From the NCBI GenBank assembly GCA_037355855.1, contig CM074767.1:2914001-2978000 (forward strand): 64,000 nucleotides of DNA. The letters run 5' to 3'. Below, in pieces: positions 1-9,892 of this stretch. A program made the position numbers and the translations under genes. The notes under the pieces are model-generated. The model did no database searches. It was given only the letters and a program-made list of their open reading frames with translations, and had not been told where the DNA came from. The stretch's first letter is position 1; each line of letters starts with the position of its first letter. This stretch comes from Pseudo-nitzschia pungens. Taxonomy: Eukaryota > Bacillariophyta > Bacillariophyceae > Bacillariales > Bacillariaceae.

Positions 1-1666
1 CGACATGCAGTAGTCTCTGTTACAGGTGGAACGCCCGTACGTTGGAATGGCGAAGGAAGAGCAGCAACGTCGCAAAGCAGGAACGCTCATACCGGAGCTG
101 CAGTGATGTTACGACATGACGTCCTATTACGAGCACAACAGTGTTGCACGGAACAGACGGTTGCAAACAGCATTGAAGTTAACACGAGACAGGCAGCTAG
201 GCGAGCGCATGGTAAATGCTCGTACGGAATGTACGCCCTAGCAGTGCCATCAGGTACTTCGGATGATGCTGATTGCTACGAACAATTGAATGTATTCAAG
301 TACTCTGTGGATGACGCTGATTGCCACGAGTGACGCTAATTGCTATGATCGATTGAATACGCCCGATCGAATATCTCAGCAGTGCCTGATGTACTCCAAA
401 CGGCGCTAACTGCTACGATCGATCGAATATATGGATTGAATGTATCGACCGAAGACTATTCAATTCAGTCCAACGCAAGGACCGAACTATTCAGTCCAGA
501 GACCAGTATTGAAACTGTGGCATCCAAACTGTTATGTTCGATACTACGAATACAGAACTGCTGTTCCGGGGACAACCAATCGAACGGACCGGTCGACCCT
601 ATTACAGGAGCAGCATGTTTTTTGACGCAGCATGTTTTTTTTGACTATACGACCTACGAATGACACGGTGATCCTGTTACAGGAGCAGCGTGGTTTTTGA
701 ATATATGATCTACGAATCAGGAGCTCTGCTGCTCGAACGACAGTATTACAGAAGCAGGCAGGAGCTGCTGTTCGAAAGACAGTGTTGCCTACCACGAGGC
801 GCGCGAGGCTATTGCTGCTGGAACGATTCGGGTCGCGAAGGAACCAAGTTACAGCAACATTGCAGACCTATTCGCAAGTTGATTAATGATCCCAGGTTGA
901 AGAGCCACTGCGAGCGATGCACGTGGTAGGAGCTGTTAGCTGCATTATTTGAGGTACTTCGATCCCTGACAAGCAGTTTCGGACGCAACCTCTATTTTGG
1001 ATGCAGTGGATTTCAGCAGAATTCAGTTACGATTTCGATTACGAATGGTTCAAGCGCAACAGATTCGATTTTGATTGCGACCTTATTCCGATTGCAACCT
1101 TGTTTCGGACGCAATTCTTTCGGACGCAATCTGTTTCGATTGCAACCCTGTTTCGGACGCAAATGATCCTGGCTTCGATTTCGATCCTTATTGTAACCTT
1201 ATTCCGAATGCCGCAATCTTATTTTCGGAACGCAGTGTAGTCTGATTACGATTACGGATTATGGATTATTTGGTTGCAGCAGACTTCGATCCGACCTGAT
1301 CTTATGATGGTATATTTTGGGAGTCTCCGGTACACCGGTTCCGGGGACTATAAACTTGAAAGACAATAGGCTGATTGATTGATCTCCTTGTACGTGTCAA
1401 GGAATGGAACCAAGGGCAAAACGTCCTCCGGTCCAACCCCCTTTTTTTTTGTACTACGAATCAGCCGGGCCTCTGATAGAAGAACTGCAATATTTGGTGC
1501 AGTTTGAACTCTGACAAGTGATATGGATACATCCCTGAATTTTGCTATGATCCATCCAAGTGTCCTGGTACGACGAGCAAGAGTATTGGTGTCCCCCTGG
1601 GAGTATCTGTTTCCGGGGACTGGTATAGTTGCTCAGTACAGGATCACTGGCATGAATCACGGGGAC
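1..1666 (+). mobile_element. 3' interior of a copia-like LTR element (copy 1)
   Basis: This is the right part of a copia-like interior that starts left of the window. It aligns by eye with 58,480-60,670 of the second copy: both share the stretch around 430-600, the pol C-terminal relic, a block rich in TCGGACGCAA words with aspartate/phenylalanine codons (980-1,260), and the final stretch ending CACGGGGAC directly before the LTR. No long reading frame is open. It is a decayed or never-coding interior; the similarity between the copies suggests the interior has been copied as a unit. Confidence 0.8.
779..929 (+). pseudogene. Ty1/copia pol C-terminal relic (end of RNase H)
   Basis: Read in one frame, the first part gives SVAYHEAREAIAAGTIRVAK and then SNIADLF. 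This is the classic end of a copia RNase H domain, which in the family reads roughly 'hnsvxYHxxREAvAagtIrvxKextxxNlADlfTKpL'. A frame change follows, and the last residues in another frame read LKSHCERCTW before the stop. The same module is at 59,755-59,922. Upstream RNase H and reverse transcriptase are not recognisable. This identifies the surrounding repeat as Ty1/copia. Confidence 0.85.
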
Positions 1667-2625
1667 TATGAAGATATCCAGGGTGCTATGATCTGTGCTA
1701 AGGCTCCTGTGTAGGAGAATGTACTGGGGCTACAGTCAGCAGCCTCCAGTAACTGACTAACAGGTGCTGAGCTGAATGCTAGAGCTGTGTGCTAATTGCT
1801 AGCATACAGGCTCAGCAACAGGCTTAGCAACAGGCTTAGCAACAGGCTTAGCAACAGGCTTAGCAGCAGGCTTAGCAACAGGCTTAGCAGCAGACCTATC
1901 CTGTCTAGTATTGCTAGCAGAGTTTACTAGGGTCGCCGCGTACGATTTGTACCAATCGTACGTACCCCGAGTAAAGCACCTTTATGGTGTAGCTAAATGC
2001 TACAGGGTTAGGGATGCTAAGGCTACGAGATACTGGAAGATGCTAACCTACCATGATACCAATGCTAAGATATGATGCTACCGCCGGGGTCGGGTCATTG
2101 GTGTACAATATGTACCATGACCGCATACCCGGCCCAAACAGTTACCCAACGCGCTAGCATAAGCGAGCTAGCGCTAGCACACGATTGGATGTAATTAAGC
2201 GAAGCTTAATTAAGCGAGGCTACGCTACGATACTCCGATACGCTACCCGTAGAATACAGTACCAGAGCTACAGAGTTCTGTTATTATACGAGTTATCGGA
2301 GCGCTGTCACGATACGATACAGAGCTGAGCGCTTTGGCTCAGCTCCCCTTTATTCACTCTTTATGTTTCACTCTAAATTAAAAGCCTATCATGCCCTCCC
2401 TTACCACCGATTCCGATGTACCTCTAGGGAAGTGCCTTGTATTGCTTAAGTGTATGCAATAGACCTTGAACGGTCCACTGTAGACTCACGATTTGCCAGG
2501 GATATACGTGTTGTTATTGTTAAGGCTTTTCCTTATTTACAGACCAGTACGAGTCGACTTATCTACAAGCCGATTAAGTTCTACGATTAGACCACGAAGA
2601 CCGCTGACGAGCGGATATCAACGCA
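1667..2625 (+). repeat. Right LTR of copia-like copy 1 (959 bp)
   Basis: It begins TATGAAGATAT directly after CACGGGGAC and ends ATATCAACGCA, the same ends as the two 908-bp LTRs at 52,276 and 60,671. It contains the same landmarks: a run of GGCTTAGCAACA units (about 1,807-1,890), a GGTCGGGTCATTGGTG block and a CTCTAGGGAAGTGCC block. It differs from those LTRs by many substitutions and several indels, so it is an older or different subfamily. It abuts an antisense LINE fragment at 2,626. Confidence 0.88.
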
Positions 2626-2812
2626 CCCAGGACCATGGAGTCGTTCATTCCTATACATCCAAAGATCCCAGGAGGTAAGAAAGAACTGATGGATGATAGC
2701 TGTAGCCCAATGTTTGGGTGAGCGCTTGCTTCCAATGTGGGAGTAGTAGTCAGCCTGGATTTGATACCAGAGAGGAGACCACCTACCAAGAAGCCAATTG
2801 TGCCAACCAATA
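2626..2812 (-). pseudogene. Antisense LINE ORF2 3' fragment
   Basis: On the minus strand this matches the end of LINE ORF2 around 50,405-50,600 (the stretch encoding IHQFFLTSWDLWTYRNE and the codons before it). It was the target of copia-like copy 1, whose LTR ends at 2,625, and it is cut at 2,812 by short element B. Only about 190 bp survive and no reading frame is useful. Confidence 0.85.
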
Positions 2813-2975
2813 TACTAAAAACATGTAAATTTCTACACAACTTTACCCTGCAATATCTTGCTCCCTTCTACAACCCCAATCACAATACCAGGACCTACAC
2901 GTACTAACCAAGACATGCTCTTCATTGATGCTATCGGTTTAGCTGTTGCAACTATATTTTACCGTATTTTGATCT
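2813..2975 (+). mobile_element. Short LINE-like element B, part 1 (5' region)
   Basis: This matches the 5' region of the short LINE-like family from the GTACTAAAAATACGTAG block onwards; the first bases of the family are missing. It stops at the first copy of a 20-bp target duplication (2,956-2,975), where element A is inserted. The element resumes at 5,026. Confidence 0.8.
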
Positions 2976-5005
2976 CACAATTTGCGCGAAGCGCATTTTG
3001 TCCGACGTTCCGATGTTCCAGTACTAAAAATACGTAGATTTCTACACAACTTTACCATGCGATATCTCGCTCCCTTATACACCCCCAATCACAACCCCAG
3101 GACCTACATGTATTAACCAAGACCTGCGCTCTTCGTTTCTGCTATCGGTTCAGTTGCTGGATGCTTCGTTTGGTTGCTTTGGTTGCCAATTCACCACTCG
3201 GCGGCCGATCGAGCAGCAGCAGCAGCAGCAAACCGACACATAATTTTCTACAGCACTTCCAGTACAGATTCTACCGTACAGCAAAACCGACAACAACGTT
3301 GTATTTCTGCTTCGATCTGTTTCCCAGCTCCATTCCAAGGCCCTTAAGTATATCTTATACTTAATGTTCTACACTGTTTCCAAGCTGCTTAAGTGATTCT
3401 CACTTAATGTTCTACATTCTTCGAAGTTCCTTGCTGAGTCCTCTTAAGTCTTTTCAAGTCGAAGTTCACGAACAGCCCCTTCCACTGTAGGAATCTTTTT
3501 TTAAAAAAAAGAAATTCTGTCATCTGTTTTCAAGTCCATTGCCCTGCTGGACCCTAAGTGTTTTCACTTATGGTCCTACTGTTTCTTGACCCAAGCCCCA
3601 AAGCCGCTAAGTACAGTTTGCTTAAGGCTCCACCACCTACATAACCCTCTCAGGTGTACTGTATAAATGTCATCTGTTTCCAAGTCTACTGCCCTGATGG
3701 ACCCTAAGTGTTTTCGCTTATGGTCCTACTGTTTCCTGACCCAAGCCCTAAAGCCACTAAGTACAGTTTGCTTAAGGCTCCCCTACCTACATATACCTCT
3801 CAGATGCATTCTTCAACTGTCATCTGTTTTCAAGTCTACTGCCCTGATGGACCATAAGTGTTTTCGCTTATGGTCCTACTGTTTCCTTACCCAAGCCCCA
3901 AAGCCGCTAAGTACAGCTTGCTTAAGGCTCTCCTACCTACATATACCTCTCAGATGCACACTTCAACTGTCATCTGTTTTCAAGTCTACTGCCCTGCTGG
4001 ACCATAAGTGTTCTCACTTAAGGTCCTACTATTTCCTGACCCAAGCCCCAAAGCCGCTAAGTACAGCTTGCTTAAGGCTCTCCTACCTACATAACCCTCT
4101 CAGATGCACACTTCAACTGTCATCTGTTTTCAAGTCTACTGCCCTGATAGTCCATAATTGTTTTTGATTATGGACCTACTGTTTTTATGACCCAAGCCCC
4201 AAAGCTGCTAAGTACATGTTACTTAACGCACCACCACCTACATATACCCCTCCAGTTCACAGTACAGCAGAGACCTGTTTTCAAGCCTACAGCCCTGATG
4301 GTCCATAAGTGTTTTCACTTAAAGGCCCTGTTTCCAAGCTACTACAGGAGAGCAAGTTCAAGTTCGAACAGAAGGCCAGCTGTTACGAATTTGAATTTGG
4401 TAGTAGGCTCCACCGCCTCTACGTGTCTCCTACTACGAAGTTCGAACAGAAGGACAGCTGTTACGAATTTGGTAGTAGGCTCTGTACTTTATGTACCATA
4501 CAGTGGTAAGGAATGTGGTTCGGGATGTGTTTGGGGATGACTACTCGCATTACTGGTGATGCTGCAATCCAGCATTCAGAGAGGAGTTTTGCTTTTGTAC
4601 GCTGACCACTAGCATTACAGATACCATGTATCTAGTCAGGGTTTTGCTTGTGTCAGCTGACCACTAGCATTACGGATGCTGCACACCAGCATTGGAGGGA
4701 CAGTTTTGCTTGTGTCTTTCCCTTTCACGTTCTTGTTACCCCGTTTCCTGTACGCTTTGCAACAGCAGTGTCTGTTGTGCTCTGGACTGGTTCGTTTTTT
4801 TCCTGTTTCTTACCAAGGTTCGTTTGCAAAATAGCCGTCCTTACAACCTGGGGCCTATTCCCCATGGTTGAGGCGGCGCGTCGTTCTACAACTTGGGGCC
4901 TAAACTCTCTTCGATTGAGGCGACGATAAAGTCTGGTTACAGACTGAGTAGCTTTTAACCACCTTCGGTGGATTTTCCTACTTAAATAAGTATATTATTA
5001 TTATT
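2976..5005 (+). mobile_element. Short non-autonomous LINE-like element A (complete)
   Basis: This 2.0-kb element starts CACAATTTGCGCGAAGCGC, as do other family members at 29,344 and 51,637, and ends in an (ATT)n tail. It is flanked by the perfect 20-bp target duplication attttaccgtattttgatct (2,956-2,975 and 5,006-5,025), the hallmark of target-primed reverse transcription. The first ~110 bp resemble the LINE 5' end at 33,323. The 3' end carries the hairpins AGTCTG-GTTA-CAGACT (4,930-4,945) and CCACC-TTC-GGTGG (4,959-4,971), also present in the LINE tail. No convincing protein is encoded; the open frame at 3,667-4,167 is a by-product of the 150-bp tandem repeat. The 3' 450 bp contain several GCATTACNGATGCTG-like units. 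Confidence 0.88.
3521..4370 (+). repeat. 150-bp tandem repeat in short LINE-like element A
   Basis: The phrase CATCTGTTTTCAAGTC recurs at 3,521, 3,671, 3,821, 3,971 and 4,121, exactly 150 bp apart, with a degraded sixth unit near 4,271. Each unit holds two short inverted stretches (TAAGTGTTTTCGCTTA). Single or few units occur in copies B, C and G (about 5,220-5,560, 29,865-31,140, 52,185-52,275, 61,580-61,830) and looser versions in the LINE 5' leader (33,830-34,520; 62,540-63,230). Confidence 0.9.
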
Positions 5006-5672
5006 ATTTTACCGTATTTTGATCTGTTTCCAAGCTCCACTCCCCAAGGCCCTTGCGTATATCTTATACTTAATGTTCTTCACTGTTCCCAAGCTGCTCA
5101 ACATTCTACATTCAACATTCAACATTCTTCAAGGTTTCTTGCTGAGTCCTATAAGTCTTTTCAAGTTGAAGGTACAGAACAGCCCCTTCCACTGTAGGAA
5201 TATTTCTACAAGAAATTCCAGCTGTCATCTGTTTTCAAGTCCAATGCCCTGCTGGACCATAAGTGTTTTTGATTATGGACCTACTGTTTTTTTGACCCAA
5301 GCCCCAAAGCCGCTAAGTACAGGTTACTTAATCCTCCACTACCTACACATACCCCTCCAGTTCACAGTACAGCTGCCACCTGTTTTCAAGCCTACAGCCC
5401 TGATGGTATTTAAGTGTTCTCACTTAGAGCCGTTGTTTCCAAGCTACTAGGAAGTTCTAACAGGACGACAGCTGTTTTGAATTTTCCACCTGTTTTCAAG
5501 CCTACAGCCCTGATGGTATTTAAGTGTTCTCACTTAGAGCTGTTGTTTCCAAGCTACTGGGAAGTTCTAACAGGACGACAGCTGTTTTGAATTTTGTAGT
5601 AGGCTCCACCGCCTCTATACGAATACCACTACGACAAGCATTACCTGGGAAATTTTGCTTGTTCTTTCTCTG
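5006..5672 (+). mobile_element. Short LINE-like element B, part 2
   Basis: This is the continuation of element B after A's insertion; 5,006-5,025 is the second copy of A's target duplication. It contains two tandem copies of the GATGGTATTTAAGTGTTCTC segment and runs to the 3-bp duplication CTG (5,670-5,672), where TIR element I is inserted. B resumes at 13,520. Confidence 0.82.
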
Positions 5673-5685
5673 GACCTTCCGGAAC
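5673..5685 (+). repeat. Left terminal inverted repeat of element I
   Basis: GACCTTCCGGAAC is an exact reverse complement of 13,504-13,516. The three bases outside each end are CTG, the presumed target duplication. Confidence 0.75.
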
Positions 5686-6099
5686 AAAGATAGTTTTCGA
5701 TGCGCGGACCGCGCGATTTTTTATTGCAGTTAGTCATTTTGAGGGTATCCCCTTAAATTAATTATCTCCCCCAAAGAAACTCGCATTTTTTGGATCAAAA
5801 AAAGTGCGGATTTTCATGGGACTAAAAAACTCGCATTTTTGCTCTAGAAAAGAAACACATATATACAGCAATAAATGCGAGTTTTCAGCAGAAATTAGCA
5901 GAAAAATGCAAGTTTTCAGCAGAAAAATGCGAGTTTCAGCAAAAAATGCAAGTTTTCTATACAAAACGCGAGTTTTCTTTGGGAAAATGAGTGTTTTCAA
6001 CAAAATTTTCAACAAAAAACTCAATTTGAATGAGCCAATCAAAAAATTCGATTTTCCAATACAAATTGTACAGGGATTTATGTAGAAAAAAATTAATAC

Positions 6100-6406
6100 A
6101 GGGGGGACGACAGCAATCAGCAACACGTCGATAATACCGTACAGGGGGGGGACAGCAAGCAGCAAGCAGCAACAACACATCGATAATACAGGGGGACAGC
6201 AAGCAGCAACGCGTCGATGATACAGGGGGGGGGACAGCAAGCAGCAGCAAGCAGCAATGCGTTGATAATACAGGGACAGCAAGCAGCAAGCAGCAAGCAA
6301 CAAGCAGCAATGCGTCAATAATACAGGGGGACAGCAAGCAGCAACGCGTCGATAATACAGGGGGGGGGACAGCAAGCAGCAGCAACGCGTCGATAATACA
6401 GGGGGG
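6100..6406 (+). repeat. ~39-bp satellite array in element I, left part
   Basis: The unit is roughly CGTCGATAATACAG, then G5-9, then ACAGCAAGCAGCAGCAA; about eight imperfect copies. Length varies through the G-run and the AGCAAGC runs. It continues right of the gypsy at 12,270-12,340 and at about 13,080-13,097. The complementary strand reads as open Cys/Leu/Pro-rich frames, which are an artefact of the repeat. The same satellite forms a larger array at 38,150-39,835. Confidence 0.9.
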
Positions 6407-6411
6407 GGACA
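6407..6411 (+). other. Target-site duplication of gypsy element, left copy
   Basis: GGACA here and at 12,270-12,274 flank the gypsy element. Five-bp duplications are usual for Ty3/gypsy integration. The target is the GGGGGACAGC segment of the satellite. Confidence 0.9.
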
Positions 6412-6598
6412 TGCCATACCCCGGGTCTACTAGTGATTAGAAAGTAGTAGTGATATGCAAATTGTGAGCTCTATCAATTAGTCTATTGCTATTGCTTTCG
6501 ATAGGCATTTGGAATCGGCGATTCCAACGCCTCGCTAATTTATCCTCAACCTTAATCCAGTCCCGAGTAGACTCGTGACTGTATTCCGGTGCACGGCA
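6412..6598 (-). repeat. 3' LTR of gypsy element (187 bp)
   Basis: It begins TGCCATACCCCGGG and ends GTGCACGGCA (plus strand). It matches 12,083-12,269 at every base I compared. 187 bp is short for a gypsy LTR. Confidence 0.96.
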
Positions 6599-6612
6599 TG
6601 CTCCTCCATGGT
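6599..6612 (-). promoter_or_regulatory. Polypurine tract before the gypsy 3' LTR
   Basis: On the minus strand this reads ACCATGGAGGAGCA immediately before the 3' LTR. GGAGGAG is the purine-rich core expected to prime plus-strand DNA synthesis. It lies 10 bp after the pol stop codon. Confidence 0.6.
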
Positions 6613-6622
6613 ACTGTAACAA

Positions 6623-9600
6623 TTACTTCTCTGGTTCAGGGCTATCCCTGCAATAATAGGGGTGGACTCTCCTGATGTTAACCCGGTCAGTTACAAAAGG
6701 AGCAGTTTCAATAGTTACAGTTCCATTATCATGGGCCTTGAGCACCTTGTAAGGTCCTTGCCGTGGGAAGGATAGTTTTGGAATAATGCCCTTCCTTTCC
6801 AGGGTGACATAGTCTCCTTCTTTATAGACATGGGGGATCCTCTTCTGGTTTTCCCTGATGTTGCTCTTGTGGATGCTTTTCTGCTTCCTTGCTTGGATTG
6901 CTTCCCAATCCACTGGGAAGTTCACCGGCATGAACATGTCTCGACCAAACACCAGTTGCGCTGGGGAGTACCCCAGGGTGGTATGGATGGCGCTTCTGAT
7001 AGCATATGCTGCCTTGGTGGTGAATTCCTCAAAAGGGTCCTCCTCGTGGAGGTCCCTGTTTTCCAGGTTGAAGGACAACAGACAGTCCTTTAATACCTGA
7101 TGGATCCTTTCCAACACCGAGTTGGATTGTGGGTTCCAAGCCCCACTGGGCTTTCTTTTCATCCCCATGTTCTCGCAGAGCTCTTGGAACTCCGCTTTGA
7201 ACTCACTCCCGCCATCAAAGCCAATTTCCTTTGGGCGCGGATATCTTGCCAGCCAGGTACTGTCCAACAATCGTTGAGTTTCTGCTGCATTTGGGGAGTC
7301 CTTCAGGTGAGCCAGTTCAAACCATCCGGTCACTGGGTCCACCATGGTGAGGACATGGATTTGGTAGTCTTTACCGTTTTTGTTGTGGACAGTTGCAGGT
7401 CCCTAGAGGTCTACATTGACCCTCTGCCATTTGGTGACCTCAGCTGCTTTTTCCGGTAGTAGTCCATACTTCTTCCGGCCACTCTTCTTAAACATCTGAC
7501 ACGTGTGGCAGTGCTTACAAAGGTCCTGGACGTCCTTCCGTAGGCCTTTCCAGGTGAAGACTGAGCGTATGCTCTGTTCCATTCTCTTTTCTCCGGGATG
7601 GACCAACATGCTGTGGTACCATTCCATGACTCTATCCTTGAGTTTATCGGGAATCAGGATCTTTCCTTCTTTATGGATTAGGTTGTAGCCTTCCACCATT
7701 TTGGTGGTTAGTCGATTGTCTTTTTCCAGAGCATTCACGATTCCTGTGTCCTGTTGTTGGTAGAACTGAATCATGTCCGGGGCAAGTGGGAATGCACTAT
7801 TGCCCTGGAATTCTTCCGGCGCTTCTCCAAGTGGGAATAGGAGTTGCCGGAGGTGCTCTTCCTCATCCGCGTAGGTGAGGGGCTTATTCGGTGGTAGCCA
7901 TTCCACAGTATCTGCTGGATCATCGGTGATGTCCAGTCGGGATAGTGCATCTGCTGCATCATTGTCTTTGCCCGCAACATGCTTGACTACTGGATGGAAC
8001 TCCTCCATAAGGAGTCTCCACCGGACCATTCTCTGCGTCGGCATCTGCTGATACAGTAGGTTTAGGTGGTCTGTGTGAATAATCACATCTTGTCCTCGTA
8101 GGATTCCTTCAAACGCTTTTAGCCCTTCTACTATGCCCAGGAGTTCTTTCTCTCCAACCGTGTAGTTGAGCTGCGCCGAGTTCAGCTTCCGGGTGTAGAA
8201 ACCAAGGGGCTTGCCATCTTGGCATACAGTTGCTCCCAGTTGCCTGTCGCTGGCGTCTGAGTAGAGATGAAATGGTTTCGTAAAGTCTGGGAATGCAAGC
8301 TTTGCTTCATCTGCGAGCATCCTTTTCGCCTCCATGAAAGCTTTCTGCTCTGCTGGGCCCCAGTACCAGTTCATTTTGCCCTTTTTCCCTGCAAGTTTAT
8401 TGAGGGGGGCTAGGATGTGGGAGCGACGCTTCCACATGTCCCGGTAGAAATTTACCATTCCAAGAAACATCTTGAGTTGCTTAGTGTTCTTGGGGGCTTC
8501 CAGACGCTTCATCGCCTCCAGCTTCTTTGGCTGGGGCTGAATGCCCTCTGTTGTTAGGAGAAAACCCAAATACTCCACTTCCTTTTGCATGAAGAAGGAT
8601 TTTCTGAGGTTGGCTCGGAAGCCGGCATCATCCAGTCTCTGTAGGACTGTATCGATTTTGTCGAGGTGATCCTGTTCGGATTCTCCCTCTCGTTGAATGA
8701 TCAGGATATCATCAATATAGACAAGGACGTAGTCCAGGTCCCCTAGTAGGTTCATCATGACTGATTGGAAGATATCCGGAGCACACGCAATCCCCATTGC
8801 TAGTCTCTTGTAGGCATACTTTCCCCACGGCAGGATGGTGGAGCAGATTTTCTGGCTCTCCTTGCAGATGGGGATGGTATAGTATCCTTGGGACAAGTCC
8901 AGCGCCGTAGCTGATTGGAACTTCTGTAGTCGTTGGATTGTTTCCCCTATTCGTGGTAGTGGGAATGGTTTCCTCTGGATGGCGGCGTTCATTTTCCGGA
9001 AGTCTGTGAGGACTCGGATATCGCCTGTCTTCTTTGGTTGGCAGAAGGTAGGGGATGCCCACGGTGAGTCATCATCGTGGGGGAGCTTCTCAAGGACTCC
9101 AATATCACAGAGCCTGGTGATCTCCTTTCGGAGTGCTTGTTCAAAGGCATGGGGCACAGAGTAGTACCTCTGCCGGACCGGTTTGACTCCTGGTTGGAGC
9201 TCAATGGACACCGGTTCTATATTTTTGAGTAGACCCAACCCTCCTCCAAAGAGTGTTGGGAATTTCTTCAGTGTTTTCTTCAAGGCTTCCTTGGACGCGT
9301 CCGTAATCTCCAGGTCATTGACCATGGCGTCTATGTCGACTTTGGAGTAGTCTGCGTCCAAAATTTTGGCTTGCCTCTCTTCCTCCTGTTGGAGGATCGG
9401 ACTTTGTGTGTTGGCGAAGAATACTGCCTCACATTTGTCCGGGTCAGTGAGTTCCCCCATTCCCTTCATGGGGATGGAGTCACCCTGCCATTCGATGGTT
9501 CGGGAGCTGTATTTTATATCCAGTCCCAGTTGTGCCATCATGTCGGATCCTATGATCATGTCGTAGGGCACCTCCTCATGGTGATGATATTCATCCACTT

Positions 9601-9892
9601 GGAAGGTCCATTTGATGGTTTTGGAGTTTGAAAACTCTATCAACCTCAGTCCCACTGAAGCCGCAGACTTGGTTCGGAACTTGCCCCCATAGGTATTATA
9701 GGTGACAGATCTGTGGTCTCGGTTCGTTAGTTGACTTCGGTCGACAAATTGCCTTAGAATTATGGATTTGGAGCAGCCTGAGTCCAGTAGGCCCCGGAGC
9801 ATCCTCCCCCTTCCTTTATGGTCCAGTACCTCCACACAGACGTCCGCAAATCGATTGATTATGCGTGGTCCGGTGTGGATGGTATTGGCCAT
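6623..9892 (-). pseudogene. pol: Gypsy pol polyprotein, one in-frame stop in integrase
   Basis: One frame of 1,090 codons encodes the enzymes that copy and integrate the element. Aspartic protease is near residues 35-45 (LLDSGCSKS). Reverse transcriptase spans about 250-450, with YIDD near 391. RNase H lies near 530-655 (LYSDASD, GEKELLGIVE, HTDHLNL). The integrase HHCC zinc module is near 750-800 (CKHCHTCQ). The integrase core has VDL at 828, FDGGSEF near 892 and the glutamate of NSVLERIHQ near 928, followed by a GPYKV tail. Codon 830 is TAG (7,403-7,405), where family members typically have Trp after the first catalytic Asp; TGG to TAG is one change. The ATG at 9,890-9,892 directly follows the gag TGA in the same frame. 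No other break is seen. Confidence 0.95.

Noticed and set aside
3667..4167. 166-codon frame with FKSTALMD repeats
   Set aside because: Produced by the 150-bp tandem repeat (150 is divisible by three, so an open frame stays open). It starts and stops with the array and is absent from other copies.
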